From Novosphingobium sp. (GTDB lineage: Bacteria; Pseudomonadota; Alphaproteobacteria; Sphingomonadales; Sphingomonadaceae), in contig JAGIAR010000006.1 of the NCBI GenBank assembly GCA_017744735.1, positions 62,001-126,000 on the forward strand: 64,000 bases of DNA. The letters are read 5' to 3'. The translations under genes and the position numbers were made by a program. Positions 15,590-25,379 of the stretch are shown here, piece by piece. The notes beneath the pieces are model-generated. The model searched no databases, was not told the origin of the DNA, and worked only from the letters and a program-made list of their open reading frames with translations. Numbering within the stretch: position 1 is the stretch's first letter; every line of letters begins with the position of its first letter.

Positions 15590-18285
15590 CCGACGGCACT
15601 ACCTCGATTGGGGCCCCACTTGGCCGCCGCGACCTGCTCAAGCTGCTGGGGGGTGCGATCGCGCTCGCCGGCCTCGACGGCTGCGAGCGTCTGCCGGACG
15701 AGGATGCCCTCCCCTACGCCGAAATGCCGGAGGGCGAGACGACAGGGATCGCGCGCTATTACGCCACGATCGTCGAGCATGACGGCATTGCCCAGCCGGC
15801 GATCGGCAAGACCATCGACGGCAGGCCGATCAAGCTCGAAGGCAATCCCGCCCATCCCGCTTCTCGCGGTGCGAGCGACGCCTTCACCCAGGCTGCGCTG
15901 CTGGGCCTGTACGATCCCGAGCGCTCGAAACAGCCTGCGCGAAACGCCTTCCCGTCGGGTTGGCACGAATGGGACGGAGCGATTGCCGATCTGCGACAGC
16001 GCAACGACAAGACCGCCGGCAGCGGCTTCGCGCTCCTCACCGGGCCGGTCGGGTCGCCCGCACTGCTCCGTCAGATCCAAGGCATCATGGACCGTTGGCC
16101 CGCAACGCGCTGGTACGAGCACCGTCCGCTGCCCGACATGGGCCGGAACCGCCTTGCGCTCGAACAGGCGCATGCCGTCGTGGCCTTCGATCACGACCTG
16201 CTCGGGCCGGGTCCGCTGCAAATATTCCACGCGACCGGCTGGGGCGCTCGTCGGCGGGCATTCCAGGCAGGCGACGGAAGCGCTCTGCTGTTCGTCGCCG
16301 AGCCCAGCCCGACCGTCACCGGCGTCACCGCTCAGGACCGCCTGCCCGCGCGCGAGGACCGGATGGGACCGCTCCTCGCCGCTCTGGCCGCCCGCATTGG
16401 CATGCCGGTTCCTGTCCCCACGCTGAGCACGCCCGAAGCGGGCTGGATCGAGCGCGCGGCCGGCGCGCTCATGGCCGAGCCGGGGCGCGGGCTGGTGACC
16501 GTAGGCCCGCATCATCCGCCGCAATTCGCCGCGCTGGCATTCGCGATCGACCGCCACTTGGGCAATCTGGGCGAAACGCGCTTCGCGCTGCAGCCTGCGC
16601 CCGGCGCGTCGTCGAGTCTTGCAGAGCTGACGACGGCCGCTCAGGCGGGACGGATCGACACGCTGTTCGTGCTGGATGCCAACCCCGCCTACGCCTCGAC
16701 CGACGGCGCCGGTTTCGCCGCCGCACTGGGACATATTCGCGAGAGCTTTCATGCAGGGCTTCATGCCGACGAAACTGCCGCGCTGTGCGACTGGCACGCC
16801 CCGTTGGCGCATGGGCTCGAAAGCTGGAGCGACGGCGAAACTGCCGATGGCACGGTGCTGATCGGACAGCCGCTGGTCCGCCCCTGGCTGCCTGTCCGAT
16901 CGCGCCACCGGCTGCTCGCCGACCTCATCGGGAGGGACGGGACGGATCGCGAACTGCTGCGCGCGGGCTGGCCGGATTTGACCGACGAGGCCTGGGAGGC
17001 TGCGCTGCTCGGGCGGCCGGTGGGACCCGCACCCGCCCGCGAAAAACCTGCGGCGCCGCGGAGCACCGGCCCCGCGGGCGAACCGCAAGGCGACCTCTGC
17101 GTGATCGTCCGGCCGGACCCGGCGGTGTGGGACGGGCAGTTCGCCAGCAACCCCTGGCTGCAGGAACTGCCGCGCCCGCTGACCAAGATCGCGTGGCAGA
17201 ATGCGGTTCATATCAGCCCCGCGCTGGCCCGCGAACGGGGGCTTTCCGCGGGCGATATGGTGCGGCTTTCGGTCGGCAGAGCGCGGATCGAGGGGCCGGT
17301 CTGGATTCTCCCCGGCCAGGAACGGCGTACGATCCTGCTCCATCTCGGAGGCGGCCGCCGGGCCGGGGGAAGCGTGGCCGAGGGCGCCGGGTTCGATGCC
17401 TGGCCGCTCGCCGCGGCAAACGGGCCGGTCAGCCTCGTGTCGCTCGGCCGGAACGAACCGGTTTGCACCACGCAGCATCATTTCGCGATGGAAGGGGAGG
17501 AATTCGTCCGCTTCGTCGATGGACTGGGCGACCGCCTTCCGCCCGAGCCGCCGAAAGCGAACTTCTATCCCCGCCAGCTTTCGCGTCCGGCCTGGGGGAT
17601 GGCGATCGATCTCGATCTCTGCATCGGCTGCAACGCCTGCGTGGTCGCCTGCGTGGCCGAGAACAACATTCCGATGGTCGGCAGGGAAGAAGTCGCGAAG
17701 GGCCGGGAAATGCACTGGATCCGGGTCGACCGCTACGCCGAAGGCGATCCCGAAAATCCGGTCCACGTATTTCAGCCGGTCCCCTGCATGCATTGCGAGG
17801 ATGCGCCGTGCGAAATGGGCTGCCCGGTCAACGCCACCGTTCACAGCCCGGACGGGCTTAACCTTCAGGTTTACAACCGCTGCATCGGGACACGCACCTG
17901 CTCGGCCTATTGTCCCTACAAGGTTCGCCGGTTCAACTGGTTCGACCTCACCGGAAAGGACCCGCCCGAACTGAAGGCGGTCCGCAATCCCGACGTGACG
18001 GTCCGGGGCCGCGGCGTGATGGAAAAATGCACCTACTGCATCCAGCGGATCAGCGGGGCGCGGCGCCAGGCCAAGCGCGAAGGGCGTCCGATCGCCGATG
18101 GCGAGGTGGTAACTGCCTGCCAGGCCGCCTGCCCGACCGACGCGATCGCGTTCGGCGATACCTCCGATCCGGCGACCGCGGTCAGCCAGCGCAAGGCTTC
18201 AGGGCGGGACTACGACCTGCTCCCCGATGCCAACACCCGTCCCCGCACAACTTATGGCGCACGCATCCGGAGCGGCGAGGCATGA
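15586..18285 (+). CDS. actB: Alternative complex III iron-sulfur subunit ActB (molybdopterin-like plus ferredoxin domains)
   Basis: 899 residues from the ATG overlapping the actA stop. The N-terminus has a twin-arginine-type signal (GRRDLLKLLGGAIALAG) followed by a Cys in GLDGC that may be lipidated. Residues 40-600 resemble the molybdopterin oxidoreductase fold, which in ActB proteins does not bind molybdopterin. Residues 650-880 form a ferredoxin-like domain with cysteine clusters CIGCNACVVAC, CMHCEDAPCEMGCP, CIGTRTCSAYCPY, CTYCIQR and CQAACPTDA, room for several cubane or 3Fe-4S centres. ActB relays electrons from quinol at the NrfD-like subunits to the cytochromes. It couples by ATGA overlap to actC. 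Length is slightly shorter than the roughly 1000 residues common in the family. Confidence 0.93.
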   Translation: MTDGTTSIGAPLGRRDLLKLLGGAIALAGLDGCERLPDEDALPYAEMPEGETTGIARYYATIVEHDGIAQPAIGKTIDGRPIKLEGNPAHPASRGASDAFTQAALLGLYDPERSKQPARNAFPSGWHEWDGAIADLRQRNDKTAGSGFALLTGPVGSPALLRQIQGIMDRWPATRWYEHRPLPDMGRNRLALEQAHAVVAFDHDLLGPGPLQIFHATGWGARRRAFQAGDGSALLFVAEPSPTVTGVTAQDRLPAREDRMGPLLAALAARIGMPVPVPTLSTPEAGWIERAAGALMAEPGRGLVTVGPHHPPQFAALAFAIDRHLGNLGETRFALQPAPGASSSLAELTTAAQAGRIDTLFVLDANPAYASTDGAGFAAALGHIRESFHAGLHADETAALCDWHAPLAHGLESWSDGETADGTVLIGQPLVRPWLPVRSRHRLLADLIGRDGTDRELLRAGWPDLTDEAWEAALLGRPVGPAPAREKPAAPRSTGPAGEPQGDLCVIVRPDPAVWDGQFASNPWLQELPRPLTKIAWQNAVHISPALARERGLSAGDMVRLSVGRARIEGPVWILPGQERRTILLHLGGGRRAGGSVAEGAGFDAWPLAAANGPVSLVSLGRNEPVCTTQHHFAMEGEEFVRFVDGLGDRLPPEPPKANFYPRQLSRPAWGMAIDLDLCIGCNACVVACVAENNIPMVGREEVAKGREMHWIRVDRYAEGDPENPVHVFQPVPCMHCEDAPCEMGCPVNATVHSPDGLNLQVYNRCIGTRTCSAYCPYKVRRFNWFDLTGKDPPELKAVRNPDVTVRGRGVMEKCTYCIQRISGARRQAKREGRPIADGEVVTACQAACPTDAIAFGDTSDPATAVSQRKASGRDYDLLPDANTRPRTTYGARIRSGEA

Positions 18286-19589
18286 CGTCGCCCCATCCGG
18301 TCAAGAGCGATCCCGAACGGGTTCTGCGCCTGCCGGCGGAGTTTCCGAACAAACGCATCTGGTGGGTGCTGTTCCTCTTTGCCCTGTGCCTGCTCGGCCT
18401 GTTCCTCGTCTCCGTGGCTGTGCTGTTCGCGCGGGGACCGGGGGTCTGGGGCAACAATATCCCGGTCGGCTGGGGCTTCCCGATCGCCAACTACGTCTGG
18501 TGGCTGGGGATCGGTCATGCCGGAACGCTGATCTCGGCGATGCTGCTGCTGGTCGGGCGCGAATGGCGCAACTCGCTCAACCGCTTCGCCGAGGCGATGA
18601 CGCTGTTCGCGGTCACCTGCGCGGGGCTCTATCCGATCCTTCATCTCGGCCGCCCGTGGCGCTTCTACTGGATGGCGCCCTATCCCAGCACGATGGAAGT
18701 CTGGCCGCAGTTCAAGAGCCCGCTGACGTGGGATTTCTTCGCCGTGCTGACCTATCTGATCGTCTCGGTACTGTTCTGGTATATCGGGATCGTGCCCGAT
18801 CTCGCGGGTGCGCGGGACCGGGCGACCACACGCCGCTGGGCGATCTTCTTCGGCCTCGGCGCGCTCGGCTGGCGCGGTTCGGCGCAGCATTGGCAGCGCT
18901 GGCAGAGGGCCTATCGGGTTACCGCCGCGATCGCCGTGCCGCTGGTGGTGTCGGTCCATTCCGAAATCTCCCTGCTGTTCGCCGCGGGCCCGGTCCCCGG
19001 CTGGAACTCCAGCGTGTTCCCGCCCTACTTCGTGATGGGGGCCGCCTTCTCCGGCTTTGCGGTAGTCTCCATGCTGGCGGTCTGGCTGCGGGCAATGCTG
19101 GGCCTCAAAACGCTGGTGACCGAACGCCATCTCGATATGCTGGGCATCCTGCTGCTCGCGACCGGCCTGCTCACCGCCTATGGCTACCTCGCCGAGGCCT
19201 GGACGGCCGCCTGGGCCGGAGGGCGCGAGTTGCAGACGCTGCTCGACCGCTTCGCCGGACCCTATGCATGGAGCTATTGGGGCGCCGTCCTGGCGAACTT
19301 CGGCCCGCTGCAACTGCTGTGGTGGAAACGGTGGCGCACGACCCCGCTGGTCCTGTTCGCGATCGGCACCTCGGCGGCGGTCGGCATGTGGTGCGAGCGT
19401 TACATGCTGGTGGTCAGTTCGCTCTATCACGACTGGCTGGAAAGTTCGGAGGGCCTGTTCCACGCGACCTTTTGGGACTGGTCGCTCTACGCAGGCACAA
19501 TCGGCCTTTTCTTCACGCTGTTCCTGCTGTTCGTGCGGTTCCTGCCGGTGATTTCGGTGTTCGAGATCGAGGAGGCGCGCCATGAGTGA
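18282..19589 (+). CDS. actC: Alternative complex III NrfD-like quinol-binding membrane subunit ActC
   Basis: 435 residues, polytopic membrane protein of the NrfD/PsrC family with about ten hydrophobic helices, starting from ANKRI-like region FPNKRIWWVLFLFALCLLGL. The family features GIGHAGTLISAMLLL and LHLGRPWRFYWMAPYP are present; the conserved residues in this region line the menaquinol/quinol site. VPLVVSVHSEISLLFAAG carries the other typical helix. It oxidises membrane quinol and passes electrons to ActB. The gene overlaps actB by four bases (ATGA) and actD by eight. Being one of two NrfD-like subunits in the operon (with actF) is the expected composition of alternative complex III. Confidence 0.93.
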   Translation: MTSPHPVKSDPERVLRLPAEFPNKRIWWVLFLFALCLLGLFLVSVAVLFARGPGVWGNNIPVGWGFPIANYVWWLGIGHAGTLISAMLLLVGREWRNSLNRFAEAMTLFAVTCAGLYPILHLGRPWRFYWMAPYPSTMEVWPQFKSPLTWDFFAVLTYLIVSVLFWYIGIVPDLAGARDRATTRRWAIFFGLGALGWRGSAQHWQRWQRAYRVTAAIAVPLVVSVHSEISLLFAAGPVPGWNSSVFPPYFVMGAAFSGFAVVSMLAVWLRAMLGLKTLVTERHLDMLGILLLATGLLTAYGYLAEAWTAAWAGGRELQTLLDRFAGPYAWSYWGAVLANFGPLQLLWWKRWRTTPLVLFAIGTSAAVGMWCERYMLVVSSLYHDWLESSEGLFHATFWDWSLYAGTIGLFFTLFLLFVRFLPVISVFEIEEARHE

Positions 19590-20118
19590 GCGCCCGCTTT
19601 ACGCGCTGCTCGGCGAGTTCGGGTCCGGAAAAGAGGTGCTGGCAGCCGCGAAGGCGATGCGCCGCGCCGGCTGCGGTCCGCTCGATGCGTTCACCCCGTT
19701 TCCGGTCGACGGCCTCGCGGAAGCGCTCGGCTTTTCCGATTGCACGGTCCAGACCGCCGCTTTCGTAGGCGGCGTTGTCGGCGCCGCGGCTGGCTTCGCG
19801 ATGCAGATGGCGACCAACCTCGATTTTCCGCTGTGGATCGGCGGGCGACCGCTGATCGCGGTCCCGGCCTTCATGTTGATCTGCTTCGAGTTGCTGGTGC
19901 TCGGCGCGGTGCTCGGGGCAATCGGGGCCATGTTCGTCGCCAACCGGCTTCCGCGGCTGAACCATCCGATGTTCGAAGCCCCCGAATTCGGCCTCGGCAG
20001 CGACCGGCGCTTCTTCCTCGCAGTGCTCGCCGGCCCGGGTTTCGACCGCGCCAGGGCCGGCAGGGCACTTGCGAAGCTGAAGCCGCGTGCAATCATCGAA
20101 GTGCCGGAGGTCGGATGA
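19582..20118 (+). CDS. actD: Alternative complex III subunit ActD (DUF3341)
   Basis: 178 residues. The soluble N-terminus (ALLGEFGSGKEVLAAAKAMRRAGCG) and the following DAFTPFPVDGL are DUF3341 hallmarks. Two membrane helices follow, around residues 60-80 (VGGVVGAAAGFAMQMATN) and 95-120 (AVPAFMLICFELLVLGAVLGAIG), then a soluble C-terminus (RFFLAVLAGPGFD). In the complex it packs on the membrane subunits without cofactors. It starts eight bases before the actC stop and overlaps actE by ATGA. Confidence 0.93.
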   Translation: MSERPLYALLGEFGSGKEVLAAAKAMRRAGCGPLDAFTPFPVDGLAEALGFSDCTVQTAAFVGGVVGAAAGFAMQMATNLDFPLWIGGRPLIAVPAFMLICFELLVLGAVLGAIGAMFVANRLPRLNHPMFEAPEFGLGSDRRFFLAVLAGPGFDRARAGRALAKLKPRAIIEVPEVG

Positions 20119-20609
20119 AGACCTCGCTCGCCCTTGTTGCCCTGGCTCTGCTGGCCGGATGCAACCAGAACATGGTTCAGCAACCGCGCTACGACCATTA
20201 CGAGCGCTCCGCCCTGTTCCCCGATGGGCAGGCCATGCAGGCGCCGCCGGACGGAACCGTCGACCTTGGGCAACCCGCACGGAAGCGGGCCATGGCCCAT
20301 CCGCCTGCGGTGACCGCCGCCCTCGTGGCGCGGGGCCGCGAGCGCTACGACATCTTCTGCTCGATGTGCCACGGGATCGACGGCCGCGGAAACGGAGTGG
20401 TCGTCTCGCGGGGCTTCCCGGCACCGCACAGCCTGCTGGCGGCCGACCAGACCGGACTGAGCGACCGCCAGATCTTCGACGCGATCAGCCGCGGATACGG
20501 CATCATGTATGGCCATGCAGACCGGATCCCGCCGCGGGATCGTTGGGCCATCACCGCCTGGGTGCGCGTGCTGCAGGACGCTCAGCAGGGAGCGCCGGAC
20601 GGTGCCTAG
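20115..20609 (+). CDS. actE: Alternative complex III monohaem cytochrome c lipoprotein ActE
   Basis: 164 residues. A lipoprotein signal ends ALLAGCNQ, giving a lipid-anchored periplasmic protein. One haem-binding motif, CSMCHGIDGRGNG, sits near residue 83, with a methionine ligand probably in the GIMYGHADRI region; this is a standard class I cytochrome c domain. In alternative complex III it is the exit cytochrome that hands electrons to the oxidase or a soluble carrier. Start ATG overlaps the actD stop; the stop overlaps the next start by eight bases. Confidence 0.92.
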   Translation: MKTSLALVALALLAGCNQNMVQQPRYDHYERSALFPDGQAMQAPPDGTVDLGQPARKRAMAHPPAVTAALVARGRERYDIFCSMCHGIDGRGNGVVVSRGFPAPHSLLAADQTGLSDRQIFDAISRGYGIMYGHADRIPPRDRWAITAWVRVLQDAQQGAPDGA

Positions 20610-21645
20610 GCCCATGCCTCGCCCGCGGATGGCAGCCCTCGTCGGCGGGGGGGTGTTGGCAGCGGCTGCGCTGGTCGCCTGCGTGCTGGTGCCGGGGGCG
20701 CTGGCCGGCTGGCTGGCTGCAGTCACCGCCGTCTGCGCATTGCCGGCGGGGGCGCTGGTCCTGTCGCTGATGATGCGGCTGATTCCCGGCGTCTGGGGTG
20801 AGGAGTTGCGCCTATCCACCGAAGCGATGACCCTGCTTACTCCGTGGGCTGCGCTTGCATTCGTGCCGGTTGTGGCCGGGCTGGGGGCGATCTACCCCTG
20901 GATGCGCGATGCAAAGCTGTCTGCGCTCCAGCAGCTTACCCTCACCCCGCTGTGCTTCGCGGCGGTTTCCGCGGTGCGCTTCGCCGCTCTCTGGGCGCTC
21001 GGCAGGCGGATGCGGGCCCGGCGGCGCACCCGGGCAACCGCGGCGGCCGGTCTCGTTGCGCTACCCCTGCTGGCCGGTCTCGCCGCGTTCGAGTGGCTGC
21101 TGTCGCTCGATCCGGGGTTCGCCTCCTCGGCATTCGGCCTGCAATTCCTCGAACGCGAACTGACCATCGCCTTCGCGGCGCTGCTCCTTCTGCGATTGTC
21201 GCTCGGCCGGCCGCCGGCCCGCCCTTCAGTGCTGGGCGGGCTGATGCTCACCCTGCTGCTGCTGTGGGCCTATTTCGAGTTCCTGCCGTTCTTCATCAAC
21301 TGGTCGAGCGACGAGCCGGACGGCGCGGCCTGGTACCTCGCCCGCGCGCGGGGCGGCTGGGGCGTGCTGCTCTGGATCTGGGCGGCCCTGAGCGGGGTTC
21401 CGCTACTTGCGCTGCTCTTCGCCAAGGCGCGCAACAGCGTCGCGGCGCTGAGGTGGATCGCTGGCACTGTGATCGTGGGGAAGCTGTGCGAACTCGCATG
21501 GGTCACCCTGCCGGGCTTCGGCATCCCCGCCATCGCGGTCGACGTCGCCGCGACCGGCGGACTTGCGCTGGTCTGCGCGGCCCTGCTCCCGTCGCTGCTT
21601 TACCGGCGGATCGAACGCCGCATGCCCAAGGAGGCGAATCGGTGA
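20602..21645 (+). CDS. actF: Alternative complex III membrane subunit ActF (NrfD-like)
   Basis: 347 residues from a GTG at 20602, which lies inside the actE 3' end with GGGAG about nine bases upstream; ATG codons at 20614 and 20629 are alternatives. The protein is almost entirely hydrophobic with around ten helices. Recognisable family parts are LSLMMRLIPGVWGEELRLST, LGAIYPWM, and YFEFLPFFINWSSDEPDGAAWYLARA, the last typical of ActF proteins. It is the second NrfD-like subunit and, in the structurally known complexes, is implicated in proton translocation rather than quinol oxidation. At 347 residues it is shorter than ActF proteins near 400. Confidence 0.88.
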   Translation: MPRPMPRPRMAALVGGGVLAAAALVACVLVPGALAGWLAAVTAVCALPAGALVLSLMMRLIPGVWGEELRLSTEAMTLLTPWAALAFVPVVAGLGAIYPWMRDAKLSALQQLTLTPLCFAAVSAVRFAALWALGRRMRARRRTRATAAAGLVALPLLAGLAAFEWLLSLDPGFASSAFGLQFLERELTIAFAALLLLRLSLGRPPARPSVLGGLMLTLLLLWAYFEFLPFFINWSSDEPDGAAWYLARARGGWGVLLWIWAALSGVPLLALLFAKARNSVAALRWIAGTVIVGKLCELAWVTLPGFGIPAIAVDVAATGGLALVCAALLPSLLYRRIERRMPKEANR

Positions 21646-22022
21646 CGCGCAAGCTCCATCCCGCTACCAAGCCCCAACGCGCAATCGACCCCGGGGTCGA
21701 GCCTCGTGCCAAGCGGCGCCGCGGGTACGAGGACCGCGATGCGCCCGCTGGCAAGGTCGCGCTGGGCGTGGCCGGATTCCTCGGATTGCTGGCGGCGGGA
21801 GTGGCGCTTCCGGCGTTGGCCATCCCGGCGCTCGACCGCGCGCTGCCACTCAGGGCGGCAAGAACGGACCGTCCGGTGTTTCCGCACGCATCGCTGCCCC
21901 CGCTGCTCGCCGATCCGGTCGCCCACCGCCGCAAGCTTGAGGCCGAAACGGAGGCCAGGCTCGGCGCAGCAAGAATCCGGCGCGCCGCGGCGCGGGTCGA
22001 ACGGAAGGGGCTCGAACCGTGA
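21642..22022 (+). CDS. Small single-pass membrane protein of the ACIII operon (ActG-like position)
   Basis: 126 residues from GTG (21642) in a GTGA overlap with actF, with AAGGAGG seven bases upstream. The N-terminal 40 residues are strongly basic (KRRRGYEDRD), then one membrane helix (VALGVAGFLGLLAAGVALPALA), then a charged, probably helical periplasmic tail rich in Ala, Arg and Glu. No cofactor motif is visible. Its position between actF and the SCO gene and its single helix match the small accessory subunit (ActG-like) seen in some alternative complex III operons, but sequence alone does not prove homology. Confidence 0.7.
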   Translation: MTRKLHPATKPQRAIDPGVEPRAKRRRGYEDRDAPAGKVALGVAGFLGLLAAGVALPALAIPALDRALPLRAARTDRPVFPHASLPPLLADPVAHRRKLEAETEARLGAARIRRAAARVERKGLEP

Positions 22023-22792
22023 GACGCTTTGTGGCGATACTGATCGCCGTCGCAGGGCTGGCCTCGGCGGCGTCGGCCCAGCAGTTCGATCCCTTTCACG
22101 AAGCGCGGATCGACGATCGCCGCGGCGCCTCGATTCCGCTCGACACACGTTTCGTCGACGAGACCGGCCATTCCCGAACCCTGCGGACAATAGCCGGCGG
22201 CAAGCCGCTGCTGCTGGTGCCGGTGCTGCATCGGTGCCCGAATTTCTGCAGCGTTACGCTGGCCGGGGTGACCGCGGCGATCGACGCGCTGCCGCCGCCC
22301 GGCGCGAAAAACTTCGTCACCCTGGCCTTCGGCATCGACCCGCAGGAAGGGCCCGATGCGGCGCGCAGCGACCTTTCGCGCCTTCGCGAGCAGACCGGGC
22401 GGGCACCGCCCCCCAACACCCACGCCCTCACCGGCGCGCAACCCGACATCCGCCGCGTGACCGATGCGCTCGGCTATCACTACGCCTGGGACGACCGGAT
22501 CGGGCAATATGCGCATGCGGCCGGCTTGGCGCTGATCACACCCGACGGACACCTGTCGCGCTGGTTCTACGGCCTTCGGCCCGATCCCGCGGAGCTGGCC
22601 AAGGCGCTCGATCAGGCGCAGGCGAACCGGACCGGCAGCTGGACCGAGCAACTGCTGCTGGTATGCTTCCTTTACGATCCGCAGACCGGCCGCTACACCG
22701 CCACTATCACCGACATTCTAAGGCTTGCGGGGCTCCTGACGATCGCGGCGATCGGCCTGACGATCCTTGCGCTGCGGCGGAAGACCGCGTGA
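22019..22792 (+). CDS. SCO1/SenC family copper chaperone
   Basis: 257 residues, GTG start in a GTGA overlap with the preceding gene. An N-terminal signal (AILIAVAGLASAASAQQ) and a C-terminal membrane helix (AGLLTIAAIGLTILAL) bracket a thioredoxin-like domain. The copper-binding motif is HRCPNFC (Cys73, Cys77), with the third ligand probably His166 in QYAHAAGLALI. SCO proteins deliver copper to, or reduce the cysteines of, the CuA site of oxidase subunit II, which is encoded immediately downstream. The C-terminal anchor is common in SCO proteins of ACIII-oxidase operons. No Cox11, Surf1 or haem A synthase gene is present in this operon. Confidence 0.9.
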   Translation: MRRFVAILIAVAGLASAASAQQFDPFHEARIDDRRGASIPLDTRFVDETGHSRTLRTIAGGKPLLLVPVLHRCPNFCSVTLAGVTAAIDALPPPGAKNFVTLAFGIDPQEGPDAARSDLSRLREQTGRAPPPNTHALTGAQPDIRRVTDALGYHYAWDDRIGQYAHAAGLALITPDGHLSRWFYGLRPDPAELAKALDQAQANRTGSWTEQLLLVCFLYDPQTGRYTATITDILRLAGLLTIAAIGLTILALRRKTA

Positions 22793-23733
22793 GCCCCGGC
22801 TTCCAGCTATGGCCGGCGGCGGCCTCGCAGCACGCCCGCGAGGTCGATCTGCTGATCGGCTCCTTCGGGGCGATGGTATGGCTGCTCTCGCTGCCGGTGT
22901 TCCTGCTGATGGGGTTCTTCGCGTGGCGCTATCGCCGCGGGCGCGCCGCAAACCGTCGGCATCGCCCCAATCGCAATATCTGGCTCGAGACGAGTTGGTC
23001 GGCGATCCCCTTCACGCTGACCATGGTCTTCTACGTCTGGGCGACCGGCCTGTTTCTCGACCTCCAGCATCCGCCGGCGAACGCCATGACCATCGATGTC
23101 GTCGCCAAGCAATGGATGTGGAAGTTCCAGCACCCCGAAGGCGCGCGGGAAATCAACGATCTCCACGTCCCGGTCGGTACGCCGGTCAAGCTGGTCATGA
23201 CCTCGCAGGACGTGATCCACAGCCTCTATCTGCCGGCCATGAGGATCAAGCAGGACGTCCTGCCGGGGCGCTACACGAGCGAATGGTTCACGGCCGACCG
23301 GACCGGCGTGTTTCCGCTGCGCTGCGCCGAGTTCTGCGGGGCCGACCACGCGGTAATGGGTGGGCGCCTGGTGGTGATGAGCCCGGCGCGCTTTGCCGAG
23401 TGGCTCGCGGCCAATGACGGCGGCGCGCTGTCTCCCGCCGAGCGTGGCGCAAAGCTGTACCGCGAAAGCGGCTGCGCAGCCTGCCATGATCGGGCCGCCA
23501 ATGGTCTCGCGCCGTCTTTGGAGGGCCTCTTCGGCACCAGGGTCCAGCTTGCCGACGGAAGCGTGAGGACGGCGGATGAGCAATATCTGCGGGACTCGCT
23601 GATCCTGCCCAACTCCGCAGTCACCGCCGGTTACCGACCGATCATGCCGTCATACGCCAATACCTTCGGGCCCGACGAGATCGCTGCGCTGGTCGCCTGG
23701 ATGAAAACAAGCGGGGGGAGCCGACCGCAATGA
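22789..23733 (+). CDS. coxB: Cytochrome c oxidase subunit II with fused cytochrome c domain (caa3 type)
   Basis: 314 residues, GTG start in a GTGA overlap with the SCO gene. Two N-terminal membrane helices ([39 protein letters not shown]) are followed by a cupredoxin domain. It contains the aromatic segment [10 protein letters not shown], His in [11 protein letters not shown] and the CuA loop [15 protein letters not shown], so all CuA ligands are present. Residues 220-310 add a class I cytochrome c domain with CAACHDRA and a Met in [10 protein letters not shown], defining a caa3-type oxidase that accepts electrons directly from a cytochrome of the neighbouring complex. The pairing with alternative complex III is seen in other bacteria as a supercomplex. 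Confidence 0.94.
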   Translation: MSPGFQLWPAAASQHAREVDLLIGSFGAMVWLLSLPVFLLMGFFAWRYRRGRAANRRHRPNRNIWLETSWSAIPFTLTMVFYVWATGLFLDLQHPPANAMTIDVVAKQWMWKFQHPEGAREINDLHVPVGTPVKLVMTSQDVIHSLYLPAMRIKQDVLPGRYTSEWFTADRTGVFPLRCAEFCGADHAVMGGRLVVMSPARFAEWLAANDGGALSPAERGAKLYRESGCAACHDRAANGLAPSLEGLFGTRVQLADGSVRTADEQYLRDSLILPNSAVTAGYRPIMPSYANTFGPDEIAALVAWMKTSGGSRPQ

Positions 23734-25379
23734 CCCGAGCCAGCAACCGTCCGCCGGTCGTGCCGCCCGAAGCTGCGCTGCCAAGCTACCTGCGCGCCGG
23801 CTACACGCTGCGCTCGTGGCTGCTCACCACGGATCACAAGCGGATCGCGATCCTCTATCTTGTCTCGATCAGCTTCTTCTTCCTGATCGGTGCGATCGCC
23901 GCCGCGCTGATCCGGCTCGAACTGCTGACACCTGCCGGCGATCTGCTGACCAACGACGGCTACAACCGCGCCTTCTCGATCCACGGGATCATCATGGTGT
24001 GGTTCTTCCTGATCCCGTCGATCCCCAACACCTTCGGCAACTTCCTGATCCCGCTGATGATCGGCGCGCGCGATCTCGCCTTTCCGCGGCTCAATCTGTT
24101 GTCGTGGTACATCTATGTCGTTGCCGGGCTGATCACGCTCTACGTGGTGCTCAGCGGCGGGGTCGATACCGGCTGGACGTTCTACACACCGTTGTCTTCC
24201 GTCTATGCGAACGGAGCCGTGGTCGCGGCGATCCTTGCAGTGTTCATCAGCGGTTTTTCGTCGATCCTCACCGGGCTGAACTTCATCGTCACGGTCCACA
24301 AGCTGCGCGCCCCGGGGATGACCTGGGGGCGCCTGCCGCTGTTCGTGTGGTCGCATTACGCGACTTCGATCATCTTCGTGCTGGCGACCCCGGTGCTGGC
24401 GATCACGCTGCTGCTGGTTGCAGCCGAGCGGCTGTTCGGGATCGGCGTGTTCGATCCCGCGCTGGGCGGCGATCCGCTGCTGTTCCAGCACCTGTTCTGG
24501 TTCTACAGCCACCCGGCGGTCTACATCATGATCCTGCCTGCACTGGGCGTGATCAGCGAGCTGATCACCTCCGCCGCCCACAAGCGCATCTTCGGCTACT
24601 GGTTCGTTGCCTATGCCTCGATCGCGATCGCGGTGATCGGGTTCTTCGTGTGGGGTCACCACATGTTCGTCTCGGGCCAGAGCTATTATGCCAGCGCGAT
24701 CTTCTCGTTCCTCTCGATCGCGGTCGCGGTGCCGAGCGCGATCAAGGTCTACAACTGGACCGCGACCCTCTACAAAGGCGACATCGAACTCAACGCCCCG
24801 CTGCTTTACGCGATGGGCTTTATCGGATTGTTCGTGGCGGGGGGGCTCACCGGTCTCATGCTCGCGATGCTGGCGATCGACGTCCACGTCCACGACACTT
24901 ATTTCGTGGTCGCCCATTTCCACTACATCATGGTCGGCGGGACGGTGACCGCCTTCTTCGGCGCGATGCACTACTGGTGGCCGAAGATCACCGGCCGGCT
25001 CTATCCCGAGGCCTGGGCGCGAGCCTCTGCGCTGGTGATCCTGGTCGGGTTCAACGTCACCTTCTTTCCGCTGTTCCTGCTCGGCTACGAAGGCATGCCC
25101 AGGCGCTACCATGTCTATCCCGAGAGCTTCCAGGTGCTGCAGGTGATCTCGTCCTGCGGGGCGCTGCTGCTCGCCGCGGGGTATCTTCTGCCCGTAGCCT
25201 ATCTCGGCTGGTCGCTGTTCAGGGGCGCGAAGGCACCCGCCAATCCCTGGGGTGCGACGGGGCTGGAATGGACCACCTCCTCGCCGCCGCCGAAGCACAA
25301 CTTCATCGAACAACCGGTGGTCGAGCGCGGCCCCTACGACTATCCGATCTCCGATCCGTTGAGCCGCTCCAATGACTGA
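23730..25379 (+). CDS. coxA: Cytochrome c oxidase subunit I (haem-copper, A2-type)
   Basis: 549 residues with twelve membrane helices; ATGA overlap with coxB. Haem and copper ligands are complete: [11 protein letters not shown] (low-spin haem), [16 protein letters not shown] (CuB His and cross-linked Tyr region), WGHHMF (CuB His pair), and [14 protein letters not shown] (both haems). Helix VI reads YSHPAVY instead of GHPEVY, so the D-channel glutamate is replaced and the Tyr-Ser motif is present, the hallmark of A2-type oxidases such as the Rhodothermus caa3 enzyme. It reduces O2 to water and pumps protons. The stop overlaps coxC by eight bases. Confidence 0.95.
   Translation: MTRASNRPPVVPPEAALPSYLRAGYTLRSWLLTTDHKRIAILYLVSISFFFLIGAIAAALIRLELLTPAGDLLTNDGYNRAFSIHGIIMVWFFLIPSIPNTFGNFLIPLMIGARDLAFPRLNLLSWYIYVVAGLITLYVVLSGGVDTGWTFYTPLSSVYANGAVVAAILAVFISGFSSILTGLNFIVTVHKLRAPGMTWGRLPLFVWSHYATSIIFVLATPVLAITLLLVAAERLFGIGVFDPALGGDPLLFQHLFWFYSHPAVYIMILPALGVISELITSAAHKRIFGYWFVAYASIAIAVIGFFVWGHHMFVSGQSYYASAIFSFLSIAVAVPSAIKVYNWTATLYKGDIELNAPLLYAMGFIGLFVAGGLTGLMLAMLAIDVHVHDTYFVVAHFHYIMVGGTVTAFFGAMHYWWPKITGRLYPEAWARASALVILVGFNVTFFPLFLLGYEGMPRRYHVYPESFQVLQVISSCGALLLAAGYLLPVAYLGWSLFRGAKAPANPWGATGLEWTTSSPPPKHNFIEQPVVERGPYDYPISDPLSRSND

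Noticed and set aside
23730..25379. Assigning the oxidase to the ordinary A1 aa3 type
   Set aside because: Helix VI has YSHPAVY without the D-channel glutamate, which points to A2.
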